A program made the translations under genes and the position numbers. The notes under the pieces were generated by a model. That model ran no database searches. It was not told where the DNA came from and was given only the letters and a program-made list of their open reading frames with translations. Source: Hamiltosporidium tvaerminnensis (lineage: Eukaryota > Microsporidia > Dubosqiidae). Taken from it: 64,000 nucleotides of DNA. Where the stretch lies: contig JAKIMF020000004.1 of assembly GCA_022605425.2 (NCBI GenBank), forward strand, positions 1,299,501 through 1,363,500, in the 5' to 3' direction. Positions 1 through 10,950 of this stretch are shown one piece after another (within the stretch, counting starts at the first letter, position 1; each line of letters starts with the position of its first letter).

Positions 1-2
1 AG

Positions 3-1856
3 GCTGAAAAAACAACATTCGCTCAAACTGGGACTATTTCGACACAAAATATAGAATCGATTTCTAAATCTATGAAAGACGCATCAAAGAGTATATCAAA
101 AGAACAGGAGAAATCTTCAGAATCTATTTCTAAATCTATGAAAGACGCATCAAAGAGTATATCAAAAGAACAGGAGAAATCTTCGGAATCTATTTCTAAA
201 TCTATGAAAGATGCATCAAAGAGTATATCAAAGGAACAGGAGAAATCCTTGGAATCAACCACAAAATCAATGAAAGATGTTTCGAAGAGTATTTCAAAAG
301 AGCTAGAAAAATCTTCAGAATCAGAATCTAAATCCTCAATAAGTGTCTCTAAGTCAATTAAAGATGTTTCAAAAAGCATTTCTAAAGAAAAAGAGAAATC
401 AGTAGAATCAGCTTCAAAAATATCATTAAGCATCTCTAAATCATTGGTTGAAGTATCAAAGAGTATTTCCAAAGAATCAGTAAAATCTTCTGAATCTTTT
501 TCTAAATCTATGGTTAAGGCATCAAAGAGTATTTCCAAAGAATCCGTAAAATCATCTGAATCTTTTTCTAAATCTATGATTGAGGCATCAAAAAGTATTT
601 CCAAAGAATCCGTAAAATCTTCTGAATCAATTTCTAAATCTATTCAAACACTTTCAAAACAAAAATCCAAAAGCCTTGAATCAAAACAAGAACAAAAATC
701 AGAATCTGCAAAAGAAAAATCAGAAAGTATTGAAGAAAGAAAAGAAGAGAAATCCAAATATCATAAAGAAATGGAAAAGAGTATCAGTAAACAAACTATT
801 TCGTCACAAGAACAACAATCAAAATCAAGTAAAACAGTATCTGCTAGTATTGAAAATAATAAAAAGGATACTTCGAAATCTCTCGACAAAATATCCCGTT
901 CACTTCAAAAGGAATCTAGTAAATCCGAAAGTAAAAACCGTACCACTTCATCCAAAAAAACAATCCATGCCGAACAACCACAAAGTGCCTCATTTTCTAC
1001 CACTTCTCCCTTTAAAGTTCTGGATGTGTTTAAAATGGCTGTAAATCCACCCACCTCTCTCACTTCTAATAATACATCATTTTCCAAAGGATTAGACGTC
1101 ACCACATCATCTAATATTCTCATCAAAAATAAGCAATTATCTTCAAATGCAACTCTTGCAATTTCACAAACCATTTTACCCACAACCATAAATTCTTCTA
1201 CACAGATCAGCACGAAAAAAGAAGATAAAAAAGAAAACAAAGGATTAAGTAATACCTTTACTTCGATATCCCCCACTTCCACAAGTAAAAAAGACAAAGG
1301 AAAGGCAGAAAAGGAGACAAAAAAAGAAAAAGACACGTCATTCACGTCAATATCCCCAACTATCACAAATAAGAGTTACAATACGAAGATAGAAAAGGAT
1401 AAAATTAAAGATAGGAGTAACACACATACATCTATATCCCAAAGTCAAGGTACAAAAACTTCTCTCCTTAAAAGTAAAACATTAGAAAGTATTTCATCTT
1501 TATTACAACGGTCAAGCATATTAAACAATATAAAAAGTATAATGAAAGGTAAGAATGTAGATTACGATACGATAGAAATCAACGAAACATCAGATTCTTC
1601 GTCACAAGAAAGTAATATTCCTATTTCAAGTATAATAAATATATTAAAAAATATGCCTAATACACCCGATATTTCTTCTAATAAAAATGCACATGAGATA
1701 CTTAAAAAGGTAAATGAGCAGAATAATGTTAATAAGAATGGACCAGTGTTTGTAACAGGTCGTATTAATCAAGGTAATGATACTGGTACTGATAAAGGAG
1801 ATGGGTTTAAGTTTTGGGGGTTTATTTCCTCGGCACTTAATAACAGAGAAGAATAG
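3..1856 (+). CDS. Ser/Lys/Glu-rich hendecad-repeat protein, 5' end outside window
   Basis: The frame is open from base 3 through the methionine at 72, so the true start lies left of the window and that methionine is internal. From about base 51 to 650 the protein is built of 22-residue units, each two 11-mers of the type MKDASKSISKE / QEKSSESISKS, with two longer 29-residue units in the middle. Hydrophobic positions (M, A/V, I) recur every 11 residues, which fits an amphipathic or hendecad coiled-coil helix. Downstream are Lys/Glu/Gln-rich and Ser/Thr-rich stretches with repeated FTSISPT-type motifs, then a more complex C-terminus with a GRINQGNDTGTDKGDGFKFW segment. No enzymatic motif is visible. 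The N-terminus is missing, so secretion cannot be judged. A structural spore or surface protein is a guess. Stop is TAG at 1854-1856. Confidence 0.75.
   Translation, partial: AEKTTFAQTGTISTQNIESISKSMKDASKSISKEQEKSSESISKSMKDASKSISKEQEKSSESISKSMKDASKSISKEQEKSLESTTKSMKDVSKSISKELEKSSESESKSSISVSKSIKDVSKSISKEKEKSVESASKISLSISKSLVEVSKSISKESVKSSESFSKSMVKASKSISKESVKSSESFSKSMIEASKSISKESVKSSESISKSIQTLSKQKSKSLESKQEQKSESAKEKSESIEERKEEKSKYHKEMEKSISKQTISSQEQQSKSSKTVSASIENNKKDTSKSLDKISRSLQKESSKSESKNRTTSSKKTIHAEQPQSASFSTTSPFKVLDVFKMAVNPPTSLTSNNTSFSKGLDVTTSSNILIKNKQLSSNATLAISQTILPTTINSSTQISTKKEDKKENKGLSNTFTSISPTSTSKKDKGKAEKETKKEKDTSFTSISPTITNKSYNTKIEKDKIKDRSNTHTSISQSQGTKTSLLKSKTLESISSLLQRSSILNNIKSIMKGKNVDYDTIEINETSDSSSQESNIPISSIINILKNMPNTPDISSNKNAHEILKKVNEQNNVNKNGPVFVTGRINQGNDTGTDKGDGFKFWGFISSALNNREE
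51..650 (+). repeat. 66-bp coding tandem repeat (22-residue units)
   Basis: About eight direct units occur here. The first three are 66 bp and nearly identical, the next two carry 21-bp extensions, and the last three have changed from KEQEKSSES to KESVKSSES. The first units are the most alike at DNA level (tctatgaaagacgcatcaaa recurs), suggesting recent expansion at the 5' side. Confidence 0.85.
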
Positions 1857-1908
1857 GAACAGTAGAAGTGGTTTTATTAAAGTATTTAAATAGTATTTTT
1901 TTTAGTGA

Positions 1909-1954
1909 ATTTTATTTTATAATAACACCTCTTGGTGATATTATAAAATAAAAT
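1909..1954. terminator. Long inverted repeat after the stop codon
   Basis: Two 21-base arms (1909-1929 and 1934-1954) pair at 20 of 21 positions around the loop TCTT. The top of the stem is CACC/GGTG and the rest is A/T. It lies 53 bp after the stop of the hendecad gene. It may affect transcript ending or stability, or may simply be a palindrome within repeat DNA; a terminator role is inferred from position only. Confidence 0.4.
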
Positions 1955-1994
1955 GTAAAAAACACCCTTTTAATTCTTCTTGTAAATCGATATC

Positions 1995-2300
1995 AATAAT
2001 AACACCTCTTAGTTAAAGCGCATTTCCTCAAATAAATAACACCATCTTATATTTTATTTTATGATCATACTGAATAATAACACCTGTTAGTTAAACCGAA
2101 TTTCCTGAAATAAATAACACCCTGTTGTATATTATTTATTGATCATACTGAATAATAACACCTGTTAGTTAAACCGAATTTCCTTAAATAAATAACACCC
2201 TGTTGTATTTTTTTTAAATCATACTAAATAATAACACCTCTTAATTAAATTAGATTGCTTCAACTAAATAACACCCTTTTAATCCTAATAACACACTCTA
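1995..2300. repeat. ~77-bp intergenic tandem repeat carrying AATAACACC
   Basis: Four units start at 1995, 2073, 2151 and 2227 (spacings 78, 78, 76). Each opens with AATAATAACACC and has a second AATAACACC about 42 bases later; the middle units end in GATCATACTG. The block fills most of the gap between two repeat-protein genes. The same 9-mer is the NNT codon string common in the neighbouring secreted proteins. Confidence 0.8.
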
Positions 2301-2403
2301 GTAAATGATCACAATAAAGGTTCTTTTAAATTTAACTTATAACGAATAAACATCATACATTGTTTCATAATAACTATCTAAGTAAACATTAAAGTAAACA
2401 AAT

Positions 2404-4400
2404 ATGTTATACTTCATATATATAACACTTATACCTTTACTTTGTATAACAACACAACCAGCAGAAGTAGATTTATCAGAAAATAGAATAGTTATCACCA
2501 ATAAAGGTGTTTATATCTCTAAACAAAATAAAGATGGTGATACTGAGAATAAAGGTAATAAAAATGTAAGTAATAACACCATAATAATAAAGAAGAGTCT
2601 GTTAATAACAAAGATGGGGAGAAAGGTGCTAATAACAATGATAGTAAAGAAGAGGGTGTTAATAATAAGAATAATAATAAAAAGGCTGGTAATACCAGTA
2701 CTAGTGAGGAAACTGTTAATAGCAGTACTAGTACGGAAAGTGTTAATACCGGTAAAGATGGAAATAACAAGCCATTATGTGTTATACCCGAGATTCCTAG
2801 TAATAACAATAAAGAAAATAAAAATGGAAATGATAAGACTAATAATGAAGATGTTATGGAGTGTAGCGTGAACAAAAGTACGATTGAAGGAGTAAGTGAG
2901 GATATTAAAGAGTGTATCAGAACGAAAGGTGCTGGTAATAGTCAAAATAATAACAATGAAGAAAACAAAGAGAATAAAAGTGTGAAAGGATCTGAAGGTA
3001 CGAATGATACGATAGAAAAAAGTAGTATTAGAAGTGGTAGTATCGTAAGTAGTAGTAGCAGCATTAGTCCTAATATAAGTACGAGGATAGGTACCGGCCC
3101 AACTTTAGACTCAAGTAAAAGTTCCAACACAACTCTAATCTCAATTACAAGTACTAATCTAACTCTAACACCAAATACAAGCATAAATACCAACGTATCA
3201 AGTATTAACAGTAGTCCTTTAATCGATACAGATTCTAGTGACTCGGATATTGAAATTTATACCTCTTGTACTACAATATATGAATCTACTTTTCCAAATG
3301 ACAGATCTTCAAGAAATACAACAAATATAAATAGTATATCACCTGTAATTACCATTAATAGTATTACTTCTAGTTCAAAAGCTGTCAATACTCTTTCTAG
3401 TAACACTTCACCATCTATTACAATTACTGGCGCCTTACAATCTGCTTCAATTAGTAAGACATCTTCATCTACTCCCATTACTGTAACACCTTCATCTTCT
3501 ACTATTAATAAGGCATCTTCCTCGAGTCTAATTGCTAAAACTTTACAGTTTGGTTCTATTAGTAAGTCCCTTTTATCGACACCTGACAACAAGACACCTT
3601 TAACAACATCAAAAACAAACAGCTCACAATCCACACATGTTAAAACAACATCTTTACCTTCGCAAATCAAATCTCTTGGGAAAATTCTGAGTACCCATAG
3701 TATTAATACTTTGCCTGGCAGCCATACCTCCAAACCCATTTCATATACCCCTTCATCCACCCAGTCTTCTACAATTTCATCCACTATTGCTTCCAACAAT
3801 ACTTCGAACTCTATTAACAATAACTTACTTATTAAACACGCCAATGACTTTAAGTCACTCAAATATGGAATGGAAATTCAGTGTATTATATCACAGAACA
3901 TTACATTTCTAAAGAAAGACTACGACAGTACAATCCCAAAGATAAAAAACGTACTCATTTACAAAACAAGCGACAATAAATACAAAGATTACTGGAACAT
4001 CTTAATATTTACAAAAGGTACAGACAATATATATATAGACGAGACGAAATACTTTGAAGGTATACTTGTATCTTCATATGAAGATATACCTGTACAAGGT
4101 AAATTATCACCATTGGGACTTTTTCAATCTAAAATGCCTATTTTAGATTATATTAGAGATATTCAAAGTATAAAATTACTTATTTTACAAATAGCAAATA
4201 CTAAAGGTGTAAGTGCTACTGATATTGTTAATACTAAATGTAATTTGAGTTTGATCGATAAGATTGTCTTTAAACATATGTATAAGGAAATGGATGGTGT
4301 TAAAGAAGATAAATGTGTATTTGTATGTGTGTGTGGAGACTCTTTTTGTAAAGCCCCATGTGTAGAAGTTAAATGCGTTGATAGGAATAATATTAAGTAG
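2404..4400 (+). CDS. Secreted Asn/Ser/Thr-rich protein, reading frame broken near 2580
   Basis: The ATG at 2404 starts a good signal peptide (MLYFIYITLIPLLCITTQ) followed by an Asn/Lys/Asp-rich stretch. After about 59 codons this frame turns into nonsense-like I/L/K-rich sequence, while a second frame becomes sensible at 2583. That frame continues in the same Asn/Ser/Glu-rich style without a stop through the internal ATG at 2856 to TAG at 4398-4400. Together they would make a protein of about 665 residues: signal peptide, Asn/Lys/Glu-rich segment, a long Ser/Thr/Asn stretch likely to be O-glycosylated, then a ~200-residue ordered C-terminal region ending in a Cys cluster (CVFVCVCGDSFCKAPC). 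I recognise no family. A one-base loss or two-base gain explains the break. It may be a real mutation, a sequence error or recoding. Confidence 0.7.
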
Positions 4401-6419
4401 GCTCCTAGTTTATGAATGGGAAGAAAAAGTATTATAAAAATTATAGTTGATTAAAACAGGTTGGTTTATTATAAAAACGTAAAAAATATTTTTACTTTTT
4501 AATTTTTAAATTCTTATTTGATAAATAAAATTGAAACCGCAAGTATGGATAATTTATCAAAGGTTTAATTCTTCTAACCACAATAAGCTTTGACTAATAT
4601 ATATTATTTTTAAAACGTTATAAATACCGGCTGACACTGACAAATGTTTTTCTAAAAAAACCGAAAGCGATTTGTTTTTGTCTGAAAACCTAGCCATTCA
4701 AAAAAATGTTTCAAACTTCTAAATATAATTGCGAAGTTCTAATTTATCTGTGAAGTGAAATTTCATCTTAATCGGAAGAAACAGGATGTTAAAATATATA
4801 AATATATTTGATCAAATAAAAATCTACACAAATAACCGATTAGATTTTATAATAGAAACAAATTTAAATAAATTTTACATTCAAATTTGTATAAATAAAG
4901 AGAAAATAATTTTATAAAACAACAATTTTTATAAATGAGTCAAAAGGAGATATTTAAAGATATATTACAACACCATCTTCTATAATCAAGCTAAGATGCG
5001 TTAAAAAGCATCCAAAAAAAGTTATAATAAATTTACAGTAGTTTTTGAGAATTTCAACTTGTTGAAAATAGATGCAAGATAAAAATAAAATATAGTTACA
5101 TTATGATTATCAATATAGTGTCTTTTTCTTACAAACAACAATAATTATAACTCTACAAAAATAATTCGGGGTCAATGTGTCAAAGCGATTCTAAAATAGA
5201 AATAAGTACAAGGGTACAAATTACTTACTCATTGGCATTAAAAAAACATACAGTGCTCAAGCCTCTTTTACTATTAGCTTTCACCTTTCACGATCAGAAC
5301 CCAGGTTTTTCTTTCTTCGTCTATGTCAAGATCATACATCTATTTATTTAGATCATCTAGTTACTCAAATTTAAGTTATGAGTAAATACCCAGAATACCA
5401 AATCATGTTAAAAATACAAATCTTAGTCAAAAAATTTTGGTTTATTCAGGAATATTTTTATAAGATACGGTTTAAAGCAGAAATGACCACACAGGCTCCG
5501 CTACGAATTTACAAGCCATAACTTAAAGAAATATATCTTTTAGACAAACAATTTGTGTTTTATTTTAAGATGTTTCATAATTATGGTAGTACCTGATTCT
5601 TGGCCAAAAAATGAGGTTTGCAACTGTATTCTATAGAAATATCATAAGATGCATACAATACTCTAAAAATCAAGGCAAAAAATTTAGTAATAATACTTAT
5701 AAAATCTTTCATCGGTGTAAAAAAATTTTAAACTTATTTCGATTCAATCTATACTCAATATAAATTTACCATAGTAATCAAATTTAATTTATAATCTTAT
5801 CGTTCTTAGACTTTTGTATGAAATGAAATTTCATTTTACTAAACAGTAAAAATAACAAATTCTTATCCATAATATGACATATAAAAATCTCTATTATAAT
5901 ATATTCAACAATTAAAAATAATTCAAGTAAATAAATTCAAAGAACACTTAATAAATATAAGAAAAAAAAACTACATAACTTGATTTAATATGTGCGTTCT
6001 AATTAATATTAAAGATTTCCATTAATAGAAATATAGTAACTAGAAACGGGAAACCATGGAAAACACAGATATATTAAAAAAAAGATTTTCTTTTATTATT
6101 GCCTTTATTTATTTATCTATAAATACATTTATTTATAAACATTAGTTTATAAATAACAGATATAAGCTTTCCTATTACAACAACCTCTAAATATTTAAAT
6201 CCAACCAACTATAAATATAATTTAATTTAATTTTGGGATATTCAGTAGTACTATTAAAAACCTAATTATTTAATCGTATCTCATACTTAAATAGCAAAAT
6301 ATTTTTTGTTTTTCAAAAACCTTTTACCCATTTTAAACATACAAAATCACTTTTTCCAATTAATAAATGCTTAAATATCTTATCTAGCACTATAGTACAT
6401 CTATAATATACCTATTTGC
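4401..6419. other. AT-rich intergenic stretch, no gene seen
   Basis: About 2 kb with frequent stops on both strands. I see no coherent ORF and no recognisable repeat family in it. Confidence 0.6.
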
Positions 6420-6651
6420 CTTAAATAATATATCTGTTAAACCATACTCTTATATATCCTATAATATATTCTATAGTACATCCTATAATACATTCTATAG
6501 TATATCTTACAGTATATCTATAATACATCTTTAATATTCTATAATATATTCTTAGTATATCTTATAATAAATTCTATAGAATATCAAATCTTATAATATA
6601 CTAATAAACACCTATTTTTATAATATACTCTTGGTATATATCATAATATAT
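6420..6651. repeat. AT minisatellite
   Basis: Degenerate short units of about 10-14 bp around CTATAATATAT / TCTTATAATATA repeat through this stretch, abutting the 3' end of the large minus-strand gene. Confidence 0.6.
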
Positions 6652-9600
6652 CTATAATATACCTATTATGTCTTTAAATAACTTAAAATTGTTAATAATA
6701 CTATCATTATTAATCGTAAACGTATCAGTCTTAGCAGATTGATTATTTAAACTATTTTGATCACTTTTTATTTCTGAGGTAAGAACACATGTTTTTATCT
6801 CTTTTGTGAGGTTTTTATTGGTAGAATGACTCTTAAATAGTATTATTGGTGTCATACTACTAATATCTGTGTCGCTTCTTATTTTTTCTAAATCTATGAG
6901 TTGTGTAAAAAGACCTTTTAATTCTTCTATCATTATTGTCTTGTTATTGTCTGTTACTAACGGTAACGTAAATGTAAAAGGTGTTATTGTACTAGTAGTA
7001 GTGGTATAAGAACTATCAGGTGTTAAATTATTAGTGGTAATAGGTGTGGGAGTACTAGAAGTGAGGGGGGTTAGAACACTAGAGGGATCTCTTGATTTAT
7101 GAGGTGTTAGTATACTAGAAGAATCACCCGATTTTAGAGGTGTTAGTATACTAGAAGATACCCCTATACTAAGAGGTTTTAATTTACTACAAGAATCCAC
7201 TAATTTAAGAGGTGTTAATTTACCAGAAGATATATCTATACTAAGGGTTGTTGATTTACTAGAAGATACACCTATACTAAGAGGTTTTAATTTACTAGAA
7301 GATACACCTATACTAAGAGGTGTTATTTCACTTTCAGTATCATAAGAAGTAGTTTCCTTATAAATATCATATTCTATTGTAGTTGTAGTATAATAAGTAA
7401 CAAGAGTAGTAATAGTATTCTTATTTCTAGCCTTATTATTTATATCTGGTTTGGTTATTGTGGTAGGAATAAGATTATTTTTAATATCTGTTATTGTAAC
7501 AGTAGAAGGAATTATATTATTAACGGTTTGTTTAATGGTATTAGTTACTGTAGTGTAAAGGGTGTTAGTGACAGTGAGTGGTTTAATAGCTGTTACTGTT
7601 TTATAAAGGGTGTTATTTACAGTCTCTTTGACTCTATTAGTTACAGTAGTATAAAGGGTGTTATTTACAGTCTCTTTCACTCTATCGGTTACAGTAGTAT
7701 AAAGGGTGTTATTTACGATCTGTTTCTTTGTATCAATTAAGGTGTTATTTATAGTTACTGTTGAATAAAGGGTGTTGTTTACAGTCTCTTTTTTTGTATC
7801 AGTAACGGTGTAATAAAGGGTGTTGTTTATGGTCTCTTTTTTTGTATCAGTAACAGTCGTATAAAGGGTGTTATTTAGGGTCTCCTTCATTGTATTAGTA
7901 ACAGTGTTATTTATAGTAACCGTAGTATAAAGGGTATTGTTTATTGTCTCTGATTTAACATCGGTTATAGTGTTATTTATAGTAGCAGTGGTATAAAGGG
8001 TGTTATCTACGGTCTCTGATATTATAACTGTTGTGGTGTTATCAAAGGGGGTATAATGTGCTTTATTGCTAGTTTCTGGCTCCATATCCTTACTTGTACT
8101 ATAAACGGTGTTATTGCTAGTTTCTGTCTCTATATCGTTACTAGTATTATAAAGGGTTTTATCCACAGTAGGTGTACTACAAAGGGTGTTAAATACGGTA
8201 CTCTTACTACCTACCCTTTTCTTCTTTAAACTGCTTATATTCCCTTTATTATCTCTTAGTACGTAAATAGTCTTATAAGGTGTTGTAGTAAAACACATGG
8301 TAGTTGTTATATAAGAGGTTTTGGGATATTCAGTAATCTCTAAGGTCTTATTCCTATGACCTTTCATTTTCCTACGAGCTAATGGGGTGTTATTTCTATG
8401 TCCTTTCTTTTTCCATTTAACTAAAGGGGTCTTATTACCATGTATAGTATTAACACCCTTGTTTTTCTCAGTAATATAAGAGGTGTTGGGATACTCGGTA
8501 ATATATGTGTATTTAAAGGGTGTTATTGTCGTAACATATGAATAACGCGAGTAACTTATACTTTTATAAGAATTAAGAGGGGTGTTTATACTATACTCGT
8601 TTAAATAAAGGGTGCTATCACATAACGTACCGTTATTACATACTGTACTAGTATTAGGGGCGTTAATACCATACTTGTTAAGATAAGAGGTGCTATCACA
8701 TAATGTACCATTATTACATACAGTACTATTAACACCTCTGTTACCCACAATCTCACTAGTAACACTCTTATATTTAATACTATCACTAAAAATATTATAA
8801 GTACCTTCATTAGATATTTTGCACCTTATATTATCAGTATCATATATCTCAAAAATCTTTATTTTAATTTTTTCTATACTGTCGTTTAGAACTGTTATCT
8901 TATTCTCACTACTCTGTTGGTACCCATTAAGCCACGATAACAATCTACATATTTCTTCTATATTTGTAGAATACGGTATTTTACTTATCGTTACTAATGA
9001 AGTTTGAGTACTATTTGCATTATTTATGGTATTGTTGGTGGTATTTGTACTTTTAGTACTATCTATATTATTTATACTATCGTTAATTTTTGTGCTTTTT
9101 TTTGTGTCTTCTATTTTATTGTTGTAGATTCGTATTATATTTCTATTTTTAGATGTGTTGTTATCAAGAGTAGAAGTATTGTTGTTGGTTGTTGCGTTTC
9201 TATCGCTTGACGGGGTGTTATTACTGCTATTACTAGGTATTATGGTAATACCTCTTAGATTCCTATTGTTTATAGGGGTGTTATTATTGGTATTACTAGG
9301 TACTATGGTAACACCCCTTACATTTCGATTATTTATAGGGGTGTTATTACTACTTACATTACTATAACTAACACCTCTTATATTTCTGTTATTTATAGGG
9401 GTGTTATTATTATAAGTAATACCTGTGTTAGTTTGGGGCTTTAAAATAGATATACTAGGTGTTCTATAATACCCATTATATACAGGAATGGCTATATTAG
9501 GTGGTTTACCTTTTGTATAAACATTAGGATTGTACAAATATCTACCACCATACATATTGCATATATTATAACACTCAGGTATATAAATATTACAATCGCA

Positions 9601-9687
9601 GTGTTGTGCCATAGTAGAAGTCAGAAAAAGCAGGAGTATGGGCATCTCTTTGATGTTTTCTTGTTTTTGGTGAGATATTTGTTTCAT
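6652..9687 (-). CDS. Large secreted Thr/Asn-rich repeat protein
   Basis: The longest frame gives 1011 residues, but a textbook signal peptide starts at Met15 (MPILLLFLTSTMAQ), so the true start is probably the ATG at 9645. The mature N-terminus has a four-cysteine cluster (C30, C32, C39, C43) and a Tyr-rich segment. Then come several repeat types: ~20-residue NNTPINNRN-RGV units (residues ~95-165, four copies); paired CNNGTLCDST units; a 16-22-residue ETVNNTLYTTVT array (~565-730, about ten copies); and 12-residue PLSIGVSSSKLT units (~786-870, about seven copies). The last ~90 residues are non-repetitive. The Thr/Ser load suggests heavy O-mannosylation. Composition and secretion recall polar-tube or spore-wall proteins, but I see no homology that proves this. 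Stop is TAG. Confidence 0.75.
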   Translation of the reverse strand: MKQISHQKQENIKEMPILLLFLTSTMAQHCDCNIYIPECYNICNMYGGRYLYNPNVYTKGKPPNIAIPVYNGYYRTPSISILKPQTNTGITYNNNTPINNRNIRGVSYSNVSSNNTPINNRNVRGVTIVPSNTNNNTPINNRNLRGITIIPSNSSNNTPSSDRNATTNNNTSTLDNNTSKNRNIIRIYNNKIEDTKKSTKINDSINNIDSTKSTNTTNNTINNANSTQTSLVTISKIPYSTNIEEICRLLSWLNGYQQSSENKITVLNDSIEKIKIKIFEIYDTDNIRCKISNEGTYNIFSDSIKYKSVTSEIVGNRGVNSTVCNNGTLCDSTSYLNKYGINAPNTSTVCNNGTLCDSTLYLNEYSINTPLNSYKSISYSRYSYVTTITPFKYTYITEYPNTSYITEKNKGVNTIHGNKTPLVKWKKKGHRNNTPLARRKMKGHRNKTLEITEYPKTSYITTTMCFTTTPYKTIYVLRDNKGNISSLKKKRVGSKSTVFNTLCSTPTVDKTLYNTSNDIETETSNNTVYSTSKDMEPETSNKAHYTPFDNTTTVIISETVDNTLYTTATINNTITDVKSETINNTLYTTVTINNTVTNTMKETLNNTLYTTVTDTKKETINNTLYYTVTDTKKETVNNTLYSTVTINNTLIDTKKQIVNNTLYTTVTDRVKETVNNTLYTTVTNRVKETVNNTLYKTVTAIKPLTVTNTLYTTVTNTIKQTVNNIIPSTVTITDIKNNLIPTTITKPDINNKARNKNTITTLVTYYTTTTIEYDIYKETTSYDTESEITPLSIGVSSSKLKPLSIGVSSSKSTTLSIDISSGKLTPLKLVDSCSKLKPLSIGVSSSILTPLKSGDSSSILTPHKSRDPSSVLTPLTSSTPTPITTNNLTPDSSYTTTTSTITPFTFTLPLVTDNNKTIMIEELKGLFTQLIDLEKIRSDTDISSMTPIILFKSHSTNKNLTKEIKTCVLTSEIKSDQNSLNNQSAKTDTFTINNDSIINNFKLFKDIIGIL
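7080..7330 (-). repeat. 36-bp coding tandem repeat (12-residue PLSIGVSSSKLT units)
   Basis: About seven consecutive 12-residue units inside the large secreted protein, varying at the second half (LKSGDSSSILT, LKLVDSCSKLK). Several units are nearly identical in DNA, which suggests recent slippage or unequal exchange. Confidence 0.8.
7500..7995 (-). repeat. 48/66-bp coding tandem repeat (NNTLYTTVT units)
   Basis: About ten units of 16 or 22 residues centred on VNNTLYTTVT. The longer form carries an extra TINNT. In DNA the unit contains AAATAACACCCT, the same motif as the intergenic repeat at 1995-2300. Confidence 0.8.
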
Positions 9688-9689
9688 GG

Positions 9690-10950
9690 TTGTGTTTTAT
9701 ATTCAATACATTGTTTTACGTTTATTAAATCAAATATATTTTAAATATACTTTTATTCCTTTTTTGGGTTGGATGTGTTTGTTTATCGTTTATTTTAATA
9801 TTTGGTTTTTAATTCGGGTTTTTATTTTAAATATTTATTTCTCGTTTAATTTATCTATTTATTTAAGAAATAAGAACTTTGTATTGATTTTTTACGGATA
9901 TTTTCTAATTATTTGTTTATTTTACTGATGTTTTTATAACCAATGGAATGTTATGATGAAAATTTTAAATACTTTTATACATCGTATTAGAAAAAGGTTT
10001 ATTCTTTAACTCTTTATATTCATCAAAATGAAAAATCAAAATTTCTATTGTAAGAATTTTTAAAAGTTTTTTTATCTTTTTTATATTCAAAATATCTGGT
10101 GTATACAACAACTCAATACTTTTCAAGTTGTTTTTTTATTATCAAAACACAAATAAAAACAATCTCTAATATTTATTAGAATTATTTAGTCTAAAATATA
10201 TATAATCCTTTATTAAATTTTTTTTATTCTAATACTTTGAATTAAACTTCTATTTTTAGAAATATTATATATTATAGAAATATATTATATTATAGAAAAA
10301 TAACGATTTTATATAAAAACACATTTGGTTGTATTTATGTTAAAATATAAAAATATTAATATTTGAATTTAGATTATATGATAGACAACCTCTTATTAAT
10401 TCATCTACGATCCAATTGATTCTTTACACTTCATTTATTGAAATTTTAAATAGAGAAATGAAAGTATTTGAAAATAAATAGATTTATAGGAAAAAAAACT
10501 TCGGTTTGAACATCTGAAAAACACATATTATATCACCTATCTTATCTTATATAATGAAAAGATATTAAATAGGAAAATCATCTTATATAAAATGAGATTA
10601 CTGTAATTATTTATAATAAGAAGTAAATCTATGATATAAATATATTGTATCTTCACTTGTATATCATCTTAATTAAATATTCTCATTTAAAATTAAATTA
10701 TGTCCTTAATATAAAAACTATAGGAAGCTTTTTTGTGAAATACAAAGAATATTCGATTTTTTTTACATTCAATGGGCAAAAACATAATAAATAATGTTTT
10801 TTCAATCTCAAATTATAAATTAAATATAGAGTATATCTTTTATTGTGTAAGGCATCTTATACTCCTACATTTTGGTTCCCGTTTTGTAGTCAGTAAAATT
10901 AAATAATATTATAAATTAGTTGTCGATTTAGTACCTAAATTTAGATCTTT
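9690..10950. other. AT-rich intergenic stretch, no gene seen
   Basis: The 5' flank of the large secreted gene is strongly T-rich on the plus strand, which creates an open but featureless hydrophobic frame (9686-9928) that I do not accept as a gene. Nothing else is recognisable up to the interspersed element at 10.95 kb. Confidence 0.55.

Noticed and set aside
23-604. 193-residue minus-strand open frame
   Set aside because: It is the antisense of the 66-bp coding repeat; the repeat keeps both strands open and the composition makes sense only on the plus strand.
905-1366. Minus-strand open frame opposite the hendecad gene
   Set aside because: Shadow of the plus-strand gene, with a hydrophobic composition typical of antisense to Lys/Ser/Glu-rich coding.
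6420-6660. AT-rich repeats as a replication origin or centromere
   Set aside because: Short, degenerate and without any supporting pattern; AT repeats are common throughout this genome.
9686-9928. Hydrophobic plus-strand ORF of 80 residues
   Set aside because: It arises from a T-rich promoter region, overlaps the secreted gene's start and has no motif.
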